A stretch of 64,000 bases of DNA, taken from Hymenopellis radicata (lineage: Eukaryota; Basidiomycota; Agaricomycetes; Agaricales; Physalacriaceae). The stretch is from positions 1 through 64,000 of the forward strand of contig JADNRX010000009.1 of the NCBI GenBank assembly GCA_015501595.1, read 5' to 3'. Shown in pieces: positions 1-12,103 of this stretch (positions are counted from its first letter, which is position 1; every line of letters begins with the position of its first letter). A model generated the notes under the pieces. That model was given only the letters and a program-made list of their open reading frames with translations. It was not told the origin of the DNA and did not search any database. The translations under genes and the position numbers were made by a program.

Positions 1-564
1 AAGTATCAAGAGTTCAAGTTACCGAATATAATATAAGCACATAAGTGCTACTTTGAATTTCAGCGATAAGTAGCTTCAGACCGCAAAGAAATATATTCAG
101 CTGGTTAATATGTATTGTTCGCCTGACACTGCTGCTACACTGAGGTCAACAGAAATTTCTGTCGATGGAAGACAAGGACTCATGACGTACCTGAATGAAT
201 TGACAAAGAACTCGAAGAAGGATCTGAAGAAAAATACCTCGGATACGTAGTTTTAATGCATTTGGACTTTTTAGCTTAGTTTTGTTACCGCATAGAATTA
301 CATCTGCTAACACATCATCCTTTCACTATTTAGGAAATGCAATAGGTTTAGTTGATCAAACTTGGAAAATCCGTCAAAGAGATAAGTAATTAAAGGGTGT
401 AGTTAACGATTACTCTTGACTACTCAAAAATATGTAAGAGATTCGTGATAGTAACAATCCTTTTATATGAGATTGTTTGTTTAAGAAAGATTGAGTGAGA
501 TATTAAGTAAATTTTAAAAGGTTGTTCTACATACAACAAAAACAGTGCTATTTAATCACTATCT
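1..564. other. AT-rich intergenic DNA, no gene seen
   Basis: No ORF of note, no RNA gene and no repeat boundary can be supported in this stretch. It ends at the 8-bp target duplication TTGCTAAT of the next element. Confidence 0.5.
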
Positions 565-572
565 TTGCTAAT

Positions 573-1857
573 TAGAGCAAGGCACGAGTGGTAAGTACTT
601 GCAAGTATTCGCAAGTATCGGCATCACCCGGGTGGTGCCGCACCCGGCACCTGCCCACCCGGCACTTGCCAACACCCGGGTGGTGCACGGGTGGCAAGTA
701 CGGGGTTGGCGCGGCAAGTATTCGGGGAAAGTACTTGCCTGATACTTGCCTCAATGGTCAATTATATTTTTAAGAATTTTTAAGAATTTATTGGGCTCAA
801 ATGAGCCCAACGTCGTTGAGAAACGACGTTCGCGGCAATTTCTGCCGAGACCGAGATCGCCGAAGATCCCGGCAAGTGCCGGATAAGGATTGATCGGGTC
901 TGATATTGGCACTCTGCCTCCTCCCACCACAGCACAACGTTTGCGTTGTGTTCGTCGGCCCCAGAAAATTTTCTGGGGCTCGTTCACTCTCTTCTACTTA
1001 TTTTCCTTGGCTTTTCTCCCGCGGTTTGGCTTCGCGCCGCCCGCCGCCGCCCATGGATTCGATCCGGGGCGATTTCTTGCGTTTGTCTGCGTGACGACGC
1101 CTTCTGGAGCGAGCACGGACAGCGTAAGCCCTCACGGAGGCCGCAATACGACAGGACGACATGTTCTCCGCTGGCTCTGACTGTGCGCCGGCCCAGCCGC
1201 CCTCGGATACATTTCGGGGTGATTTTCGTGACAGCGATCAGGACGACAACGCCTACGGCACGGCAAACGACGACGGTCAGGACGACACCTGCCATGCCCA
1301 GGATAATACCCACGATGCACGGCAGCTCGCATCGCCCTAGCGCGACTGGCGGCTTTTGGTGCTCGTCTGTTTGACAGCGCTATCCCGATGGCGTCGTGGA
1401 CGCGACGCGACGTTGCCCAACGGTGTGTATTTGCTCTATTTGTTTTCTAACCTTACACCATTACAGGTTGCCTATTTTTTTGCCCATCGTCACCTCTTGC
1501 TGTCTCTTTTCTCCTTCCCTCTCTCCCACCCCACCCATGCCCTACTACACTTCGTTTGGCTGCGGTTCTTGCTCATGCAAGTAACCGGGGCTTCAGACAA
1601 GTGTATCGTGCACGTCGAGAGCCCCCGCGCAATTGCTCGGGGGTCGTCGGCGGGCACGAAAATGCTCACAAGATGCAAGTACTTTTGACAAGTACTTGCA
1701 CACCTGCGAGGCAAGTACTTGCCAAGTACTTGACCCGCGGGTCAAGTACTTGTGGGTACCCGGGTGTGCTGGCAGGTGGCAAGTCCGGCTTCTCGGATGC
1801 AAGTATTTGCCGGACGGGTGTCGGGTGCACCCGGGTATACACTCGTGCCTTGCTCTA
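573..1857. mobile_element. Non-autonomous hAT-like element 'a' (1285 bp)
   Basis: Terminal inverted repeats begin TAGAGCAAGGCACGAGTG at both ends. A perfect 8-bp duplication TTGCTAAT lies at 565-572 and 1858-1865, the size expected for hAT elements. About 200 bp at each end is packed with the palindrome CAAGTACTTG and variants. The interior (about 780-1610) has short hairpins such as GGGCTCAAATGAGCCC and no credible ORF; the 60-140 aa ORFs overlap in all frames and are shadows. A GCAATTGC-centred motif sits just inside the right array. It is presumably mobilised in trans by a hAT transposase. The boundaries are direct observation; the superfamily follows from TSD length and TIR start. Confidence 0.9.
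1612..1672 (-). repeat. GCAATTGC-core motif, copy 1
   Basis: A GC-rich imperfect palindrome, CCCCCG-CGCAATTGCTCG-GGGG, with the core at 1629-1636. It lies between the interior and the right subterminal array of element 'a'. The same motif recurs at six other places in the window. Confidence 0.75.
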
Positions 1858-1939
1858 TTGCTAATAAGTAGTACGAGATATAGATGAAATCGACCTGCTC
1901 TCAACACTTATAAACTCAATGACGACAACTTAATGTCGT

Positions 1940-2060
1940 ACAAATGTAAGAGATGGTGAGCAAAATGTAAGAAATGGTAGGCGGAATGCAAGAGATAATA
2001 AGCGGAATGCAAGAGATAATAAGCGAAATGCAAGAAATTATGGGCGGAATGCAAGAGACC
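1940..2060. repeat. 21-bp minisatellite, about six units
   Basis: Six tandem copies with a 21-bp period; the core reads GCGGAATGCAAGAGATAATA plus one base. The two central units (1981-2022) are identical and the outer ones diverge. Because 21 is a multiple of three, the minus strand shows a 7-residue repeat, but there is no sign of a real gene. Confidence 0.85.
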
Positions 2061-2915
2061 TTACAGAAGAAGTAATTTTTTACTTCTCTCTCGATCGTCA
2101 TAAATGAGACCCCCAATGAGCTCATCAACGTGCCATAACAATTTATGTATGTATCAGTACTTCGAACTAGACAGGATGATCTGTGTTAAGCTTCTTTATG
2201 ATGTGGCTAGAGTTTACAAGTCCAGTTGCAAGAACTGCAAAAGACCGCCAACTGGACCGAACTGCAACTGGTTAGGACCAATTTTGAGACGGACCAGTTG
2301 ACGATTGCAACCGGTTGCAGTTGGCGGTCCTAAGCCTATCTGGAATTATCTGCAACCGGATCGGATTGATTGGGACCGATTGCAACCGGTTTTTAGCTTA
2401 AAATGAGTATATATGCTAGATTATGAGCTACACATTGGTTTTCGAACTTAGGTGTGAGTGTACGAAATGTAGAGTGGTGAATTCTGCACCAGATAGTGTC
2501 TGGGTCAATATTTGTAGAGGTCATAACATCTGAGTAATCAAGAAAATACACGTGAAATTATGCTAAATCACGTTTTATTGCCTAATTTAGTCATGAACTG
2601 CTATCCGATTTAAATTCTATTAAATCCAGCTCTCAAAACCGAACATTTCACTCTCTGGAAGTGTGATATCTTATGCAGTATTAGTTGCAGCAGCAGCAGA
2701 CGTCTCCTAGATATCCGATCATGTCCTAATTTGGCCTACTCTGTAGACTGAACAGAATGCAAAACTGCTCAGAATGACTCCGTACACTCTACTACTACTG
2801 TTGAAGCTGTGTCTCACTATATTTGTCTAACCATGGTGTAGACTACTGTAATCTTTTGAGTGACTGTGTCCGGTTCGGACTGGTCTCAACTGGTTGCGAC
2901 TGATAGTGGTTGCGA

Positions 2916-3477
2916 TAGGGTGGCGCAGTAAACCTCCGGGGGGTGTTAGTAACGGTATTGATACCGACCCCCGGGAGGTCCTAGTTTCGATACCGTTACT
3001 AACGGTATCGATACCGGCACGTGATCATTGCACGTGACTCGGGTGGCGCAATTTCTGCGAAGGCTCCTATCAGCTCTGCTCAGATTTTCTATGGTTCAGC
3101 TCGAGGTACTGGCTATTAAATTGAGGTCTGTAATGAAATTAATCAAAATCTATACTGTAGTCTATGTCATTTTCATCTGTCTCACTGTGTTATGGAGGAA
3201 TACTGTAGAGACTGGTAGAAGTCATCAGGAATTGGACACAGCTTTGTTAATCCTGTTTTGTTTTGAGGTCAGGTCTGACTGGGGCCATGGTGTGAGCTTG
3301 GTGGGCCGCGGATATGTGGGTCTGGAGACCCGCCCCGCCAAAGTCACGTGAAATAGTCACGTGCCGGTATTGAAACCTACCTCCCGACCCCCGACGGTTT
3401 CGATACCGTATTGATACCGTTACTAACCGCAGTAAACCCGAGGTGTATCAAAACCAAGGGTTTACTTCACCACCCTA
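2916..3477. mobile_element. Nested MITE B, copy 1
   Basis: A 562-bp element with TIRs TAGGGTGGCGCAGTAAACC (left) and a diverged right copy. A perfect 8-bp TSD GGTTGCGA lies at 2908-2915 and 3478-3485. Inside are repeated GGTATCGATACC-like palindromes and CACGTGA blocks. It is non-coding; the 107-aa ORF at 3028-3351 has no support. A shorter copy is at 22362-22693. Confidence 0.93.
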
Positions 3478-3524
3478 GGTTGCGACGGATTTAAACCAGT
3501 CTTAGGACCGCAATTGCACTTGGT

Positions 3525-4106
3525 TAGGGTCGTGGAAATAACCTTCGGGGGTGGTAAATAACTGTTATTTACCTACCCGCCCAGAAGAAGAGGTTATTTA
3601 CCGGTTAGAAACGGTAATTTACCGGCACGTGATATATGCACGTGACCTTTTCGCGCGAATCTCTTCGCCTGCTGTTGTCCGTGTGTTCCCTCTCCTTTGG
3701 CCCCATGCCCACTTTCTTGGTGTCACCACAGTTAAATATTGATTATGTAGCTCTCCCTCCTTCCCTCCCACGTAATTCTGAGCCAATTGAACCCTGTATT
3801 TTGGCCTGATTTGAGCTGCCAGAGTCAACCTGACTCTTGTGCTGAATTTTGGTTGAATTCAACTCTACAATTGTTGGCATTTTTGATTTTCTTAACAAGT
3901 TGCCTGTATCTGTCTGTGGTGGCATGGCTCCTAGTGTCAATGGCGGGAACCTTCCCGAATTTGTGCGCCACAGATCACGTGAAAATGTCACGTGGAGGTA
4001 AATAACCTACCTCCCAGGCTCTGAGGTTACGAACCGGTAAATAACCGGTAATTTACCGGGAAACAAACCTCTCGGTATGCTAACCTAGGTTGTTTCCACT
4101 ACCCTA
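3525..4106. mobile_element. Nested MITE C
   Basis: A 582-bp element with a left TIR TAGGGTCGTGGAAATAACC and an inverted, slightly diverged right copy. A perfect 8-bp TSD CACTTGGT lies at 3517-3524 and 4107-4114. GGTAAATAACCGG-type palindromes fill both ends. The layout (TAGGG start, CACGTGA blocks flanking a unique centre) parallels MITE B, so the two are probably sister families. It is non-coding. Confidence 0.92.
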
Positions 4107-4185
4107 CACTTGGTTGCTTCTTAGGACCAGTTGCAATCTCAGTTGCCCAAAAAATGGTAAGTTTAGGACTGGTTGCGGTTGCTAG

Positions 4186-7100
4186 TAGTGAGATGCGCGA
4201 GTTTGGGTCACCCAGTCCGGGTAAGGGTACAGGTGCGTAGGGTTAGGGTAGCGGGTCATGTGCTCAAAACCCGGCCCGTACCCACTGACCCATCTTACCC
4301 GTGCCCTCTGTGGTGGTTCAAACTACCTAGTTATTGAACTACAGTTAGGATCCACGGAACCAAATAATTATTTGTAACTGTTTTACACTAGAAAGACGAC
4401 TCCTTCAGGCATCAAACCACATCCAACTACATCCAACCACATCCACTTCTATATCCCCCGGCAGCACCTGACTTATATTCCATCGAGTTCCTATGGAGCC
4501 TGACGATGACCCGTTGCGCAAGCGGGGTGCTTTGACGTCTCCTGACCCCTCTAAGTCGTCGAAGCTGCCCAAAATGGGGTCAGTTAAGAAAAAACTCACC
4601 ACAGGGGTTCGACATACAGTAACCTTTCTTAAATCCCCTCTTCGGTCCCTCTCTCCTCGTCACTGATCCTCCTCTCGTGCTTCTTCGCCAGTTGATGATA
4701 TTCCTAGCCTAAGATCAGTCTCATCCGATGCCGGTATGTTAAAATGCACCGACTTACCCTTCTTCTAACTTCTTCGGCAGATTCCTTCCGTTTCGACAAT
4801 GCAGAGGCCCTCGATGACCTTTCCGCCACATGTTCATCATCCCGTCTCTCGCATGCCTCCTCCACCTCGTCGGCACCGCACAGCGTTGTGGACAGCGATG
4901 AGGATGACACGCCGGCTCGCACCTCTCACGCATCGAGTGACTACTCTATGGCCTCCCCTGATCCTTCTGACTCTGATGTACAAATAATCGAGGAGTTGGA
5001 AGACGAGCAGCCTCGTCGTGGCCGCCGTGGTGTACCTGTACCTGTCCAGAAGACTGCGGGCTCCAGATGCTTGCCTCCCAGGCAGTCCAGTCCGCGCAGA
5101 AGTACTCACATCCCAAAACATATGTAACCTATTCTTCGGTCAGCTCAATTATCACTAACGGTTGCCTTAGCGACACGTCAAGACTCATAGGGATCTGGTT
5201 CTGAGAGTGAGGCTCAGCCAGCGAAGCCGCCGAAGCGCAAATCCAACAACGGCAAAAAGCAGCGCTCTTCCAGATCTCGATCCAAGAAAGCCAAGGCCTC
5301 GGATGCTGGCGCTCCTCCTGGTCCCAAAGCGACGAACATTGCCGATGAACCGAGTGATAATGAGGGTAAGTTTTTGTCTATGATTTCGTGCAATTCTAAT
5401 CAGTTAATAGATCTAACTGGAAAAAAGAAATATACGACACGACACTCTGCATTATACGGCTTCTTCCTGCCCGACGTCAAGATCATCCAGAAGGATAGCA
5501 CCACTGCGAAGGCTGTTGACCACGAAGGCTTCACCTGTGCAGCGTGCGGGTACCTCGTTACTCGTAATCTCACCACGAAGGACAAATCGTCAGGCAAAGC
5601 ACTTCGTGTGCACGCTGAGAAGTGCTTCGGTCCAGAGGCTGTCAAGGCGGCATTGGAATCCAACAATCTGGAAGGTACCCGAGAGCTCGTTGAGAAGACG
5701 GGAGGAAAACGCCAAGGACTACTCACGCAAATGATCTCTGGACTCAAGAAAGCCAGCAAAGTCATCTACTCGGCCATGCCACTGTCTAAGGCAGAGACAC
5801 GGTAAGTTTCAATACCACTCATACTTCAATCTGTACTCACTGGTATCTAGCGCGGAATGCGCCCGTTGGTGCGCGGAGAATTATCGTCCCTTCAAGATTG
5901 TCAAGGATCGATGTTTCCAAAAGCTGATGAGGACCGGTCGTCCCGGGACATATATTCCGTCGCCGACAACAGTCTCTCGCGATACCAAGATGCTCTTCGC
6001 TAAAACTCATCACCACATAGCTAAGAATTCAGAGTAAGTTCCTGTTTGTGTTGTATATATTAAACTGTACTCACCGTGTCGTAGGTCCTCAAAAGTCGAA
6101 TCCATATTATTACCGATGGTTGGACATCGCCAAATAACAAAGCTTTCATCAGATTTAATGCGTAGTGGGAAGAGGACGGGAAGGTCATGACGGCTGTCCT
6201 AGATTTTCGCGAGTTGCCCGAGGTACGTTGAAATAATGGTTTGCTCACCTTCACTAACCTTTGGATCTAGTCGCATAGCGGCGAAACCCTCGCTCAGCTA
6301 TTCGGTCTTGACGAACAGGTACGTTTGTGGTTCTCCTGGATTATGAACTTGTTCGCTTATATCACCCGCATAGTTGCTGAGCATCACCTGCGATAATGCC
6401 AGCCCCAACGACGTTATGATGCAACACCTCGGCGATATTCTGCCTGGTTTCGAGGGACCTAAAAACCGGATGCAATGCTTTGCTCATATTATCAACCTAG
6501 TGGCGCGTAGTCTTCTCACCTCGTTTGATCCGCTGAAGAAGAAAAAGAAGAAAGGTTCCAAAAGGAAAGAAAGGCAAGGCCAAGGCAAACGACGACGATG
6601 AAGAAGAAGACCAGGATACGGCTGCCAACGAGCATGATACTCGAGGACAGGACAAAGAGAAGGAGGACACAATTCATCTTCAGGATGTTCTGACATGGTT
6701 GAAGGAGATGGAACTGGGCATTGACACCAAGTCGGACAACTCGGACGATGCATTTGACGTGTTTACCTTGATGTCCGAGGAGGAGAAAGCAGAGTTCCTT
6801 AAAGATGTCAAGGAAGTTCACATGGCCTTACGAAAGGTGGTTCTTTTTCTCGCACTGTCAACAGCCTCATTCAATTGTATATGTACTGACTTACTTCTTA
6901 GATCCGAACAATCTCCTTCAAAATTATTCACTTCTCAACAATTCTGCTCCCTCATTGAAAGAAGACCGTGGCCGAGAACCGCCTGCCGCCCAAGATTCTA
7001 CCTCGAGACATTTCCACCTGTTGGAATTTGACCTATGATATGCTGAATGTCGCCGTGCAGTACAAGCGCGCTGTTCGGGAAATCACCATGGAGTCGCCAG

Positions 7101-8501
7101 AGCTCACTGCTTTCCAGCTTTCGGCAGTGGAATGGTCAACTCTTGAACAGCTTAGAGATGTTCTTGCAGTATGTCCCCCTCTAGCATTTTCTCTGCAGTT
7201 CTAATACACAACTATAGGCATTCAAAGATGCGACTATGTTCTTTTCTCAGGTGGATGCGACCTTGGCTACCGTTATTCCTGCGATGGACAAGATGGATAG
7301 GATGCTCGCTACCGCTGTCATTAAGTGGCGTACTGGAGATCTCGAACTCTCTGCATCCATCAAGGCTGCGCTACTTATCGCCAAACGGACATTGAACCGG
7401 TATTATATGTTAACGGACGACTCGAATCTCTATCGCATCGCCATGAGTAGGTTTCAGTCTTTTCTTGTAACATCTCACTAATGTATTTTCTCTAGTTCTG
7501 CACTCGCGGTACAAAATGTGGTACTTCGACGATCAAAATTGGCTGCCCGAGTGGAAGCTGGATGCCAAGTTGCTCGTTGACAATGCGTTTGAGGACTATG
7601 TTAGCAAGTTCGGAAATGTGGGTGCATCTGGCGGTGCGCACGGCCGTCATTCGCAGGTATGTTGTTGTTGTATTTCTTATTACTTTACTGATAGCACTAT
7701 TCAGCCTACGGCGTCTACCTCAACCTCAACTAACATCTTCGACGACGATGAGGACCTCACGCCTGAGGTGATCACTCTTCAGAGTGAGCTCGCATGCTAC
7801 CTCGAGGAACCTCGTCAAAACACTAAGGATCTCATCATGTGGTGGTACGAGCGTGAGGACAAATACCCTGTCCTTTCACGTATGGCCCCCGACTACCTAT
7901 TGATTCCGCGTGAGTTTCCTGTACTCCTAATCATTTGCCAATCTTGATGTTCCCTGTCTTTAGCAACATCTGTCGAGACCGAGCGACTTTTTAGTCGAGG
8001 TCATATCCTTATCACCCATATTCGCAACCGTCTCTCTGCGCAATTAGCTTGCGCATTAATCTGCCTCGGCTCATAGAGCCATCTTGACTTTGTCGATCCT
8101 CAGGTTGTTGATGCTGTGACAGCGCTGCAGGCTGTACCCGAGGAGGACGGTGATGAAGACGACGATGTCTTGATGCCAGATGGGTACGATGCAGTGAATT
8201 GAACCTCGGACAATTTACTGTACATCAGGCTTGATTTAGATCGATTTTTTTACATTGTACTTACATTTAGTTATACATTGGCCTACTCGTAGATGTACAA
8301 CTACAAATAAATGGTTTTGAATCGGCAAAGTGAGTCTATTGAGTTGTCAGGTTGTCAGGTTGCGGGTACGCCCGTCTACTCTTGCAGACCCGCGAGCAAA
8401 TATTGCAGGTACCTGAATTCTTAACTTCGGGCTCAGGTAAGCCGGATATCGGGCATCGGGTATAATATTGAGTACCCGAACCCGACCCGTGCATTTCACT
8501 A
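4186..8501 (+). mobile_element. hAT transposon D, once autonomous (4316 bp)
   Basis: TIRs are TAGTGAGATGCGCGAGT (left) and TAGTGAAATGCACGGGT (right, reversed). A perfect 8-bp TSD GTTGCTAG lies at 4178-4185 and 8502-8509. Subterminal blocks of ACCCG/CGGGT repeats lie at about 4200-4310 and 8400-8490. It carries a full-length but decayed hAT transposase and sits inside element A. Its TIR fits the pattern shared by several non-autonomous elements in the window, so intact relatives are plausible mobilisers of that group (inference). Confidence 0.92.
4493..8202 (+). pseudogene. hAT-family transposase, decayed multi-exon gene
   Basis: It would cut and paste hAT elements from the nucleus. The order of parts is a disordered acidic N-terminus (4493-5350); a BED-type zinc finger with C-x2-C near 5536 and a later H-x4-C near 5615; the first catalytic region DGWTSPN near 6114; CDNASPND near 6387, followed by a QCFAHIINLV motif; and the C-terminal dimerisation region (7840-8090) with WWYERE, YP-L and ATSVETERLFSRG. 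Short introns with GTAAGT-type donors interrupt it, for example 5802-5849, 6843-6901 and 7666-7704. It is broken by TGA at 4664, TAG at 6163, TAG at 8074 (where hAT proteins usually have Trp) and a frame change in an A/G-rich run near 6560. The start ATG is the first in frame with the N-terminal exon and is uncertain. Confidence 0.88.
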
Positions 8502-8569
8502 GTTGCTAGTCTTTCTAAATTGAGGTGCCGCAATCGGACCCAACTAGACTTGTAAACTCTAGATGTGAC

Positions 8570-11500
8570 GCCCAACTTACTTATCAGTCATCTTAGGTAC
8601 GTCATCTGAAGGTTAAAGAGAATATTGTACTAGAGAGCATGAGAGCAGCGCACTCACACTCCATGATCGCTCATCAATTGATAGGCGAATATACCATCCA
8701 TTCAGTATATAGTTTAAATGTAACACTAAGAATTATACTACATCTTAACTAATCATTATGCCATCATAATATATAATAATTTACCATAATATGCTTCCTG
8801 GAAAGTGCGTGAGCAGAGGAAAGCAGTCTAGAAATATAGACGTGCCTCAAGCTTTTGTGTGAAGCGTAGATAAATGAGCAGTGTGGGCATCGATATTGTC
8901 TAAATTCCTGCTAATCATAAAAAATTGGCAATGGTAAACTTTCCTTGCTGCATCAGGACTGAGTTGCATGAGCATAAGAAGACAGTGAAAAAATTCACAC
9001 ATACTCCATAACATTTTTTTCTGGCAGTCTTTAGTGATGGTGTGGTAGGATTCAAAAAGTAGACGTCAAAAACAAAGTTTTAGGATGCCAAGAAACATAT
9101 AGCCAAAGCGAATGAAAGATAAGATAAGATATAATCAGGCTTGTGACTTGCACTAGTTCGCCAGATCTTGTTGCGAATAGACGTCCTTGAAATGATTCAT
9201 TTCTTAGATTTACCTATGCGTATCAGCAATAATGAGAATATATTTATACTAATAGTAGATGGATTGTCTCAATGCTAGATGTCGCGCTTAAATACGATAT
9301 ATTGATCATATTTTATTATAAATTCTTTCTTCACTAGCTCTTCCGTCACGACATCTCTACGATTATTAACATCATTGTATGAGGAATGAGAAAGTAGAAA
9401 GATGCATATACATTCTATTTACATGTAAGTCGAAAGAACAGTACAGAACTATTGACTAATAGAAGCCTCTAACAGTAGCAGTTCCGAAAAGACCAACAGC
9501 TATGAAAGTAGCTCCTCACTCTATGATGTATCTATTATTTATTATAAGCTTTTACAAAAAGGCATGAAATTACATTAACAGCTCTAATATGAAGCTTGCG
9601 ACTATAGAGTTATAATACATTATATATGTCTATTTAATATATTGTAGACTTTAATTCAATTCGTCAATTACAGGTCATAGATGATCTGAAATTGAGGAAA
9701 AGTCATAGCGATCACAATAAAATCTCCTAAAAAATTGTCTTAATCTTTGAATACCTCAAAATAATGCTAATAAATTTGTTTTTAATTTTTTACTTCTTTT
9801 ACTATTCATCAATTATGCTATAAAATTCTAATATATCACATATAATTATTAGTACTATAACAAAGAGAAAAATATTGATAAATATATTTAAATTTTGTAT
9901 TTCAAGTTTTTCAGCTTAATATTTAGTAGTATTTTATAAGCTTTTATATCTGTTTTTTAATATATTAAATATTATAAATATTTCAGATTTCAACTCTCAA
10001 TTCTAAGACTTAATTTTATAAAAAATTACAAATATATTTTGTAAAGTATTTTAAACTATATTGTTAAACATTTCTCTTAAAAATACTGTAATATCTTTGA
10101 AAACTTTTCCAAAACTGAATTTTAGATGTTGCTCATATTTCTTTTCTTATTTACTTTTTTATCTTTATTTTTAGTTTAAAACTTAAAATTTGAATTCTAT
10201 TTTTTTTAGTAAAATTTATATATCTATTAATCGTGCTATAATAGTGTCAAATTCTTTCAAATATTTTTTACCTGTTTTTTTTATTATAATCTATACTTAA
10301 TATCTTATAATATCTTTTTAAAAATTTTAGTCTAAAAAAAGATATAAAATGAATGCAATTTTTTAGCAGTAATCTCACCTAAAAATTTAAAATCTTTACG
10401 GAGTATTAATACTGCGATAAGATGAGTTTTATAAAATGATGAGTTCTCAATTACTAATTGAGTCTTAAACTTCGTCATGAGCTGAAAAGAGAAAATTTCT
10501 ACTTCAGGCTTTGACCCATGTTTCTTTACTAAATTTTGTACCTGTTCCAGATCTTCCACTGCGAGGGTGTTCTCAATTGTTTCCTTTTCCCAGCACTTAA
10601 TTGCATGTGACTAAAGATTTCCCGTTGACCACTTATTCTTAATCATAAGGTTGCGAGGGACCCGATGGTTGTAGTTACTATATGCGTAATGAAACATGTG
10701 GTGCTTCTCAGCCTGCTTCTTGATCTTCAAATAACAATATTCAATTTCAATTTTTGGATAATAAAATGTATAATAAAATGTATAGATGGGACTCGAGAAC
10801 CGTTTAGGCATCGCTTCTAGATGTAAAATCAGAGGGAGGTTCTGAAGCTAGGGAGTCGTCTGGACATGAGCCGGCGTTCAGCAGGCTAACACACCTTAAG
10901 GCATCAAAGAACTGGGCTACAAACTTCTTGATGACGAAAGGCGTCAATCACATCTCGAAGACAGGGAAACAGTTGGTGAGGGTAGCAGGCTGCTTTGGTA
11001 CTAACCAAAGTGTTCTCGGGAGACCTTTACGGGTTGTTTGGCAACAAAGATAGGGCTCACCTGTTTATATAGACCTAATTAGTCATTAATAATCAGATGT
11101 CAAATACGTCCACATTGATAGTTATGGTCGTGGTTAAACAAACATATGTTGTCCTTTATTGAACAAGAGACTCTGTACCCGATTTGGAGCCCTCTTGCCT
11201 CCACTCATCGATCATTCACCCCTTACACCAAGGACGCTGTAGGCCCTGAAGACGCTAAAAACTGCAGAGGATTATATTGATGCCTGTTCTCACGTGAAAA
11301 GGTGCGCACTTTGTATTTTTAGATTCAAGCATCTTACAAATCGGATAATAGATTATACAGTCAGCTATATGCTATTCGTAACTAAAAGATGACAATGATG
11401 ACGAAAATGTCATCTTCGGGAATGCGACACCGACCTGTCAAGATTGCAGTAACGTGGATACCAGCAGCCTGATGGACAATTCTGTGAACCCGATGGAGAT

Positions 11501-12095
11501 GATGTCACTGACATTAATAAGTGATACGCCATCATGCACTAGACGGACCCTACAGTAAGGTGCGATGAGTGCTTCTGATTCTAGCCAAGGAGAGGATGAC
11601 GTTGGACTGAGAGTTGACTCTCTCACTCTGTCTGGCTTTACCTGAGTGCACGCACTGTTAAAGGTGCTCAAGATTTTTAATTCCCATATATTGTGTTCAT
11701 GTAACCTTCTACTGTTCGCTTACACTCTGCCTAAACCATCTTTCTGGCTCATCAAGTTTGTCACAGCTATTGTTAGCCTGCACAACGAACAAAAACTTAA
11801 GTTTTCCTGCAATTTGAGTATAATCCCATTTCTAAGTGGTGAGTAAGCGGTGAGGCGAAGAGAGATGAGCAGACTTACGCGTTGTTCGAATTCTTTGCCA
11901 GAGGTGTCGATTCAGAAATAATGCTAGTGCTGCGTATAATCTGCCTCTTTCGTCCATTGCATGTAACCCGCGTCCATCATAACTTCCATTCCTTATGCAG
12001 TTTCACCTTCAGCTTCATGCACAATTTGTCGTTGGGCTCACCATCCCGCGTGTTCTTCCATTACAACTAAAGTATTAATTATGAACTTCGAAATA
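8570..12095. other. AT-rich relic DNA without a recognisable gene
   Basis: Base composition is strongly AT-rich, especially 9540-10330. A fragment at 9641-9700 matches the end of the Tc1/mariner-like MITE at 23329-23550 (shared ATTCAATTCGTC). Weak minus-strand ORFs are at 10332-10811. I could not find TIR/TSD pairs or RNA genes. It is probably old, mutated repeat DNA. Confidence 0.5.
10332..10811 (-). pseudogene. Unrecognised degenerate ORF pair
   Basis: Two consecutive minus-strand ORFs (66 aa at 10611-10811, 75 aa at 10332-10559) have plausible protein-like composition, including H-R-V-P-R-N-L and an EQVQNLVKKHG stretch. Read one after the other they look like one broken coding region. I do not recognise the family. 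No introns or start context support an active gene. Confidence 0.25.
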
Positions 12096-12103
12096 GACTG
12101 TGC

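Larger units (their letters stand above)
2208..8561. mobile_element. hAT-like element A, copy 1, with three nested insertions
   Basis: TIRs start TAGAGTTTACAAGTCCAG. The flanking 8-mers GATGTGGC (2200-2207) and GATGTGAC (8562-8569) match at 7 of 8 positions. The subterminal regions are arrays of CAACCGGTTGC-like palindromes. Removing the three nested elements (2916-3477, 3525-4106, 4186-8501) with one TSD copy each leaves 870 bp, against 873 bp for copy 2 at 21555-22767 treated the same way. So A is a short non-coding element and the transposase inside belongs to the nested element at 4186-8501. Confidence 0.92.

Noticed and set aside
573..780. CRISPR-like array from the dense short repeats
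   Set aside because: Repeats are palindromic with irregular spacing, no uniform spacers, and belong to transposon ends in a eukaryotic genome.
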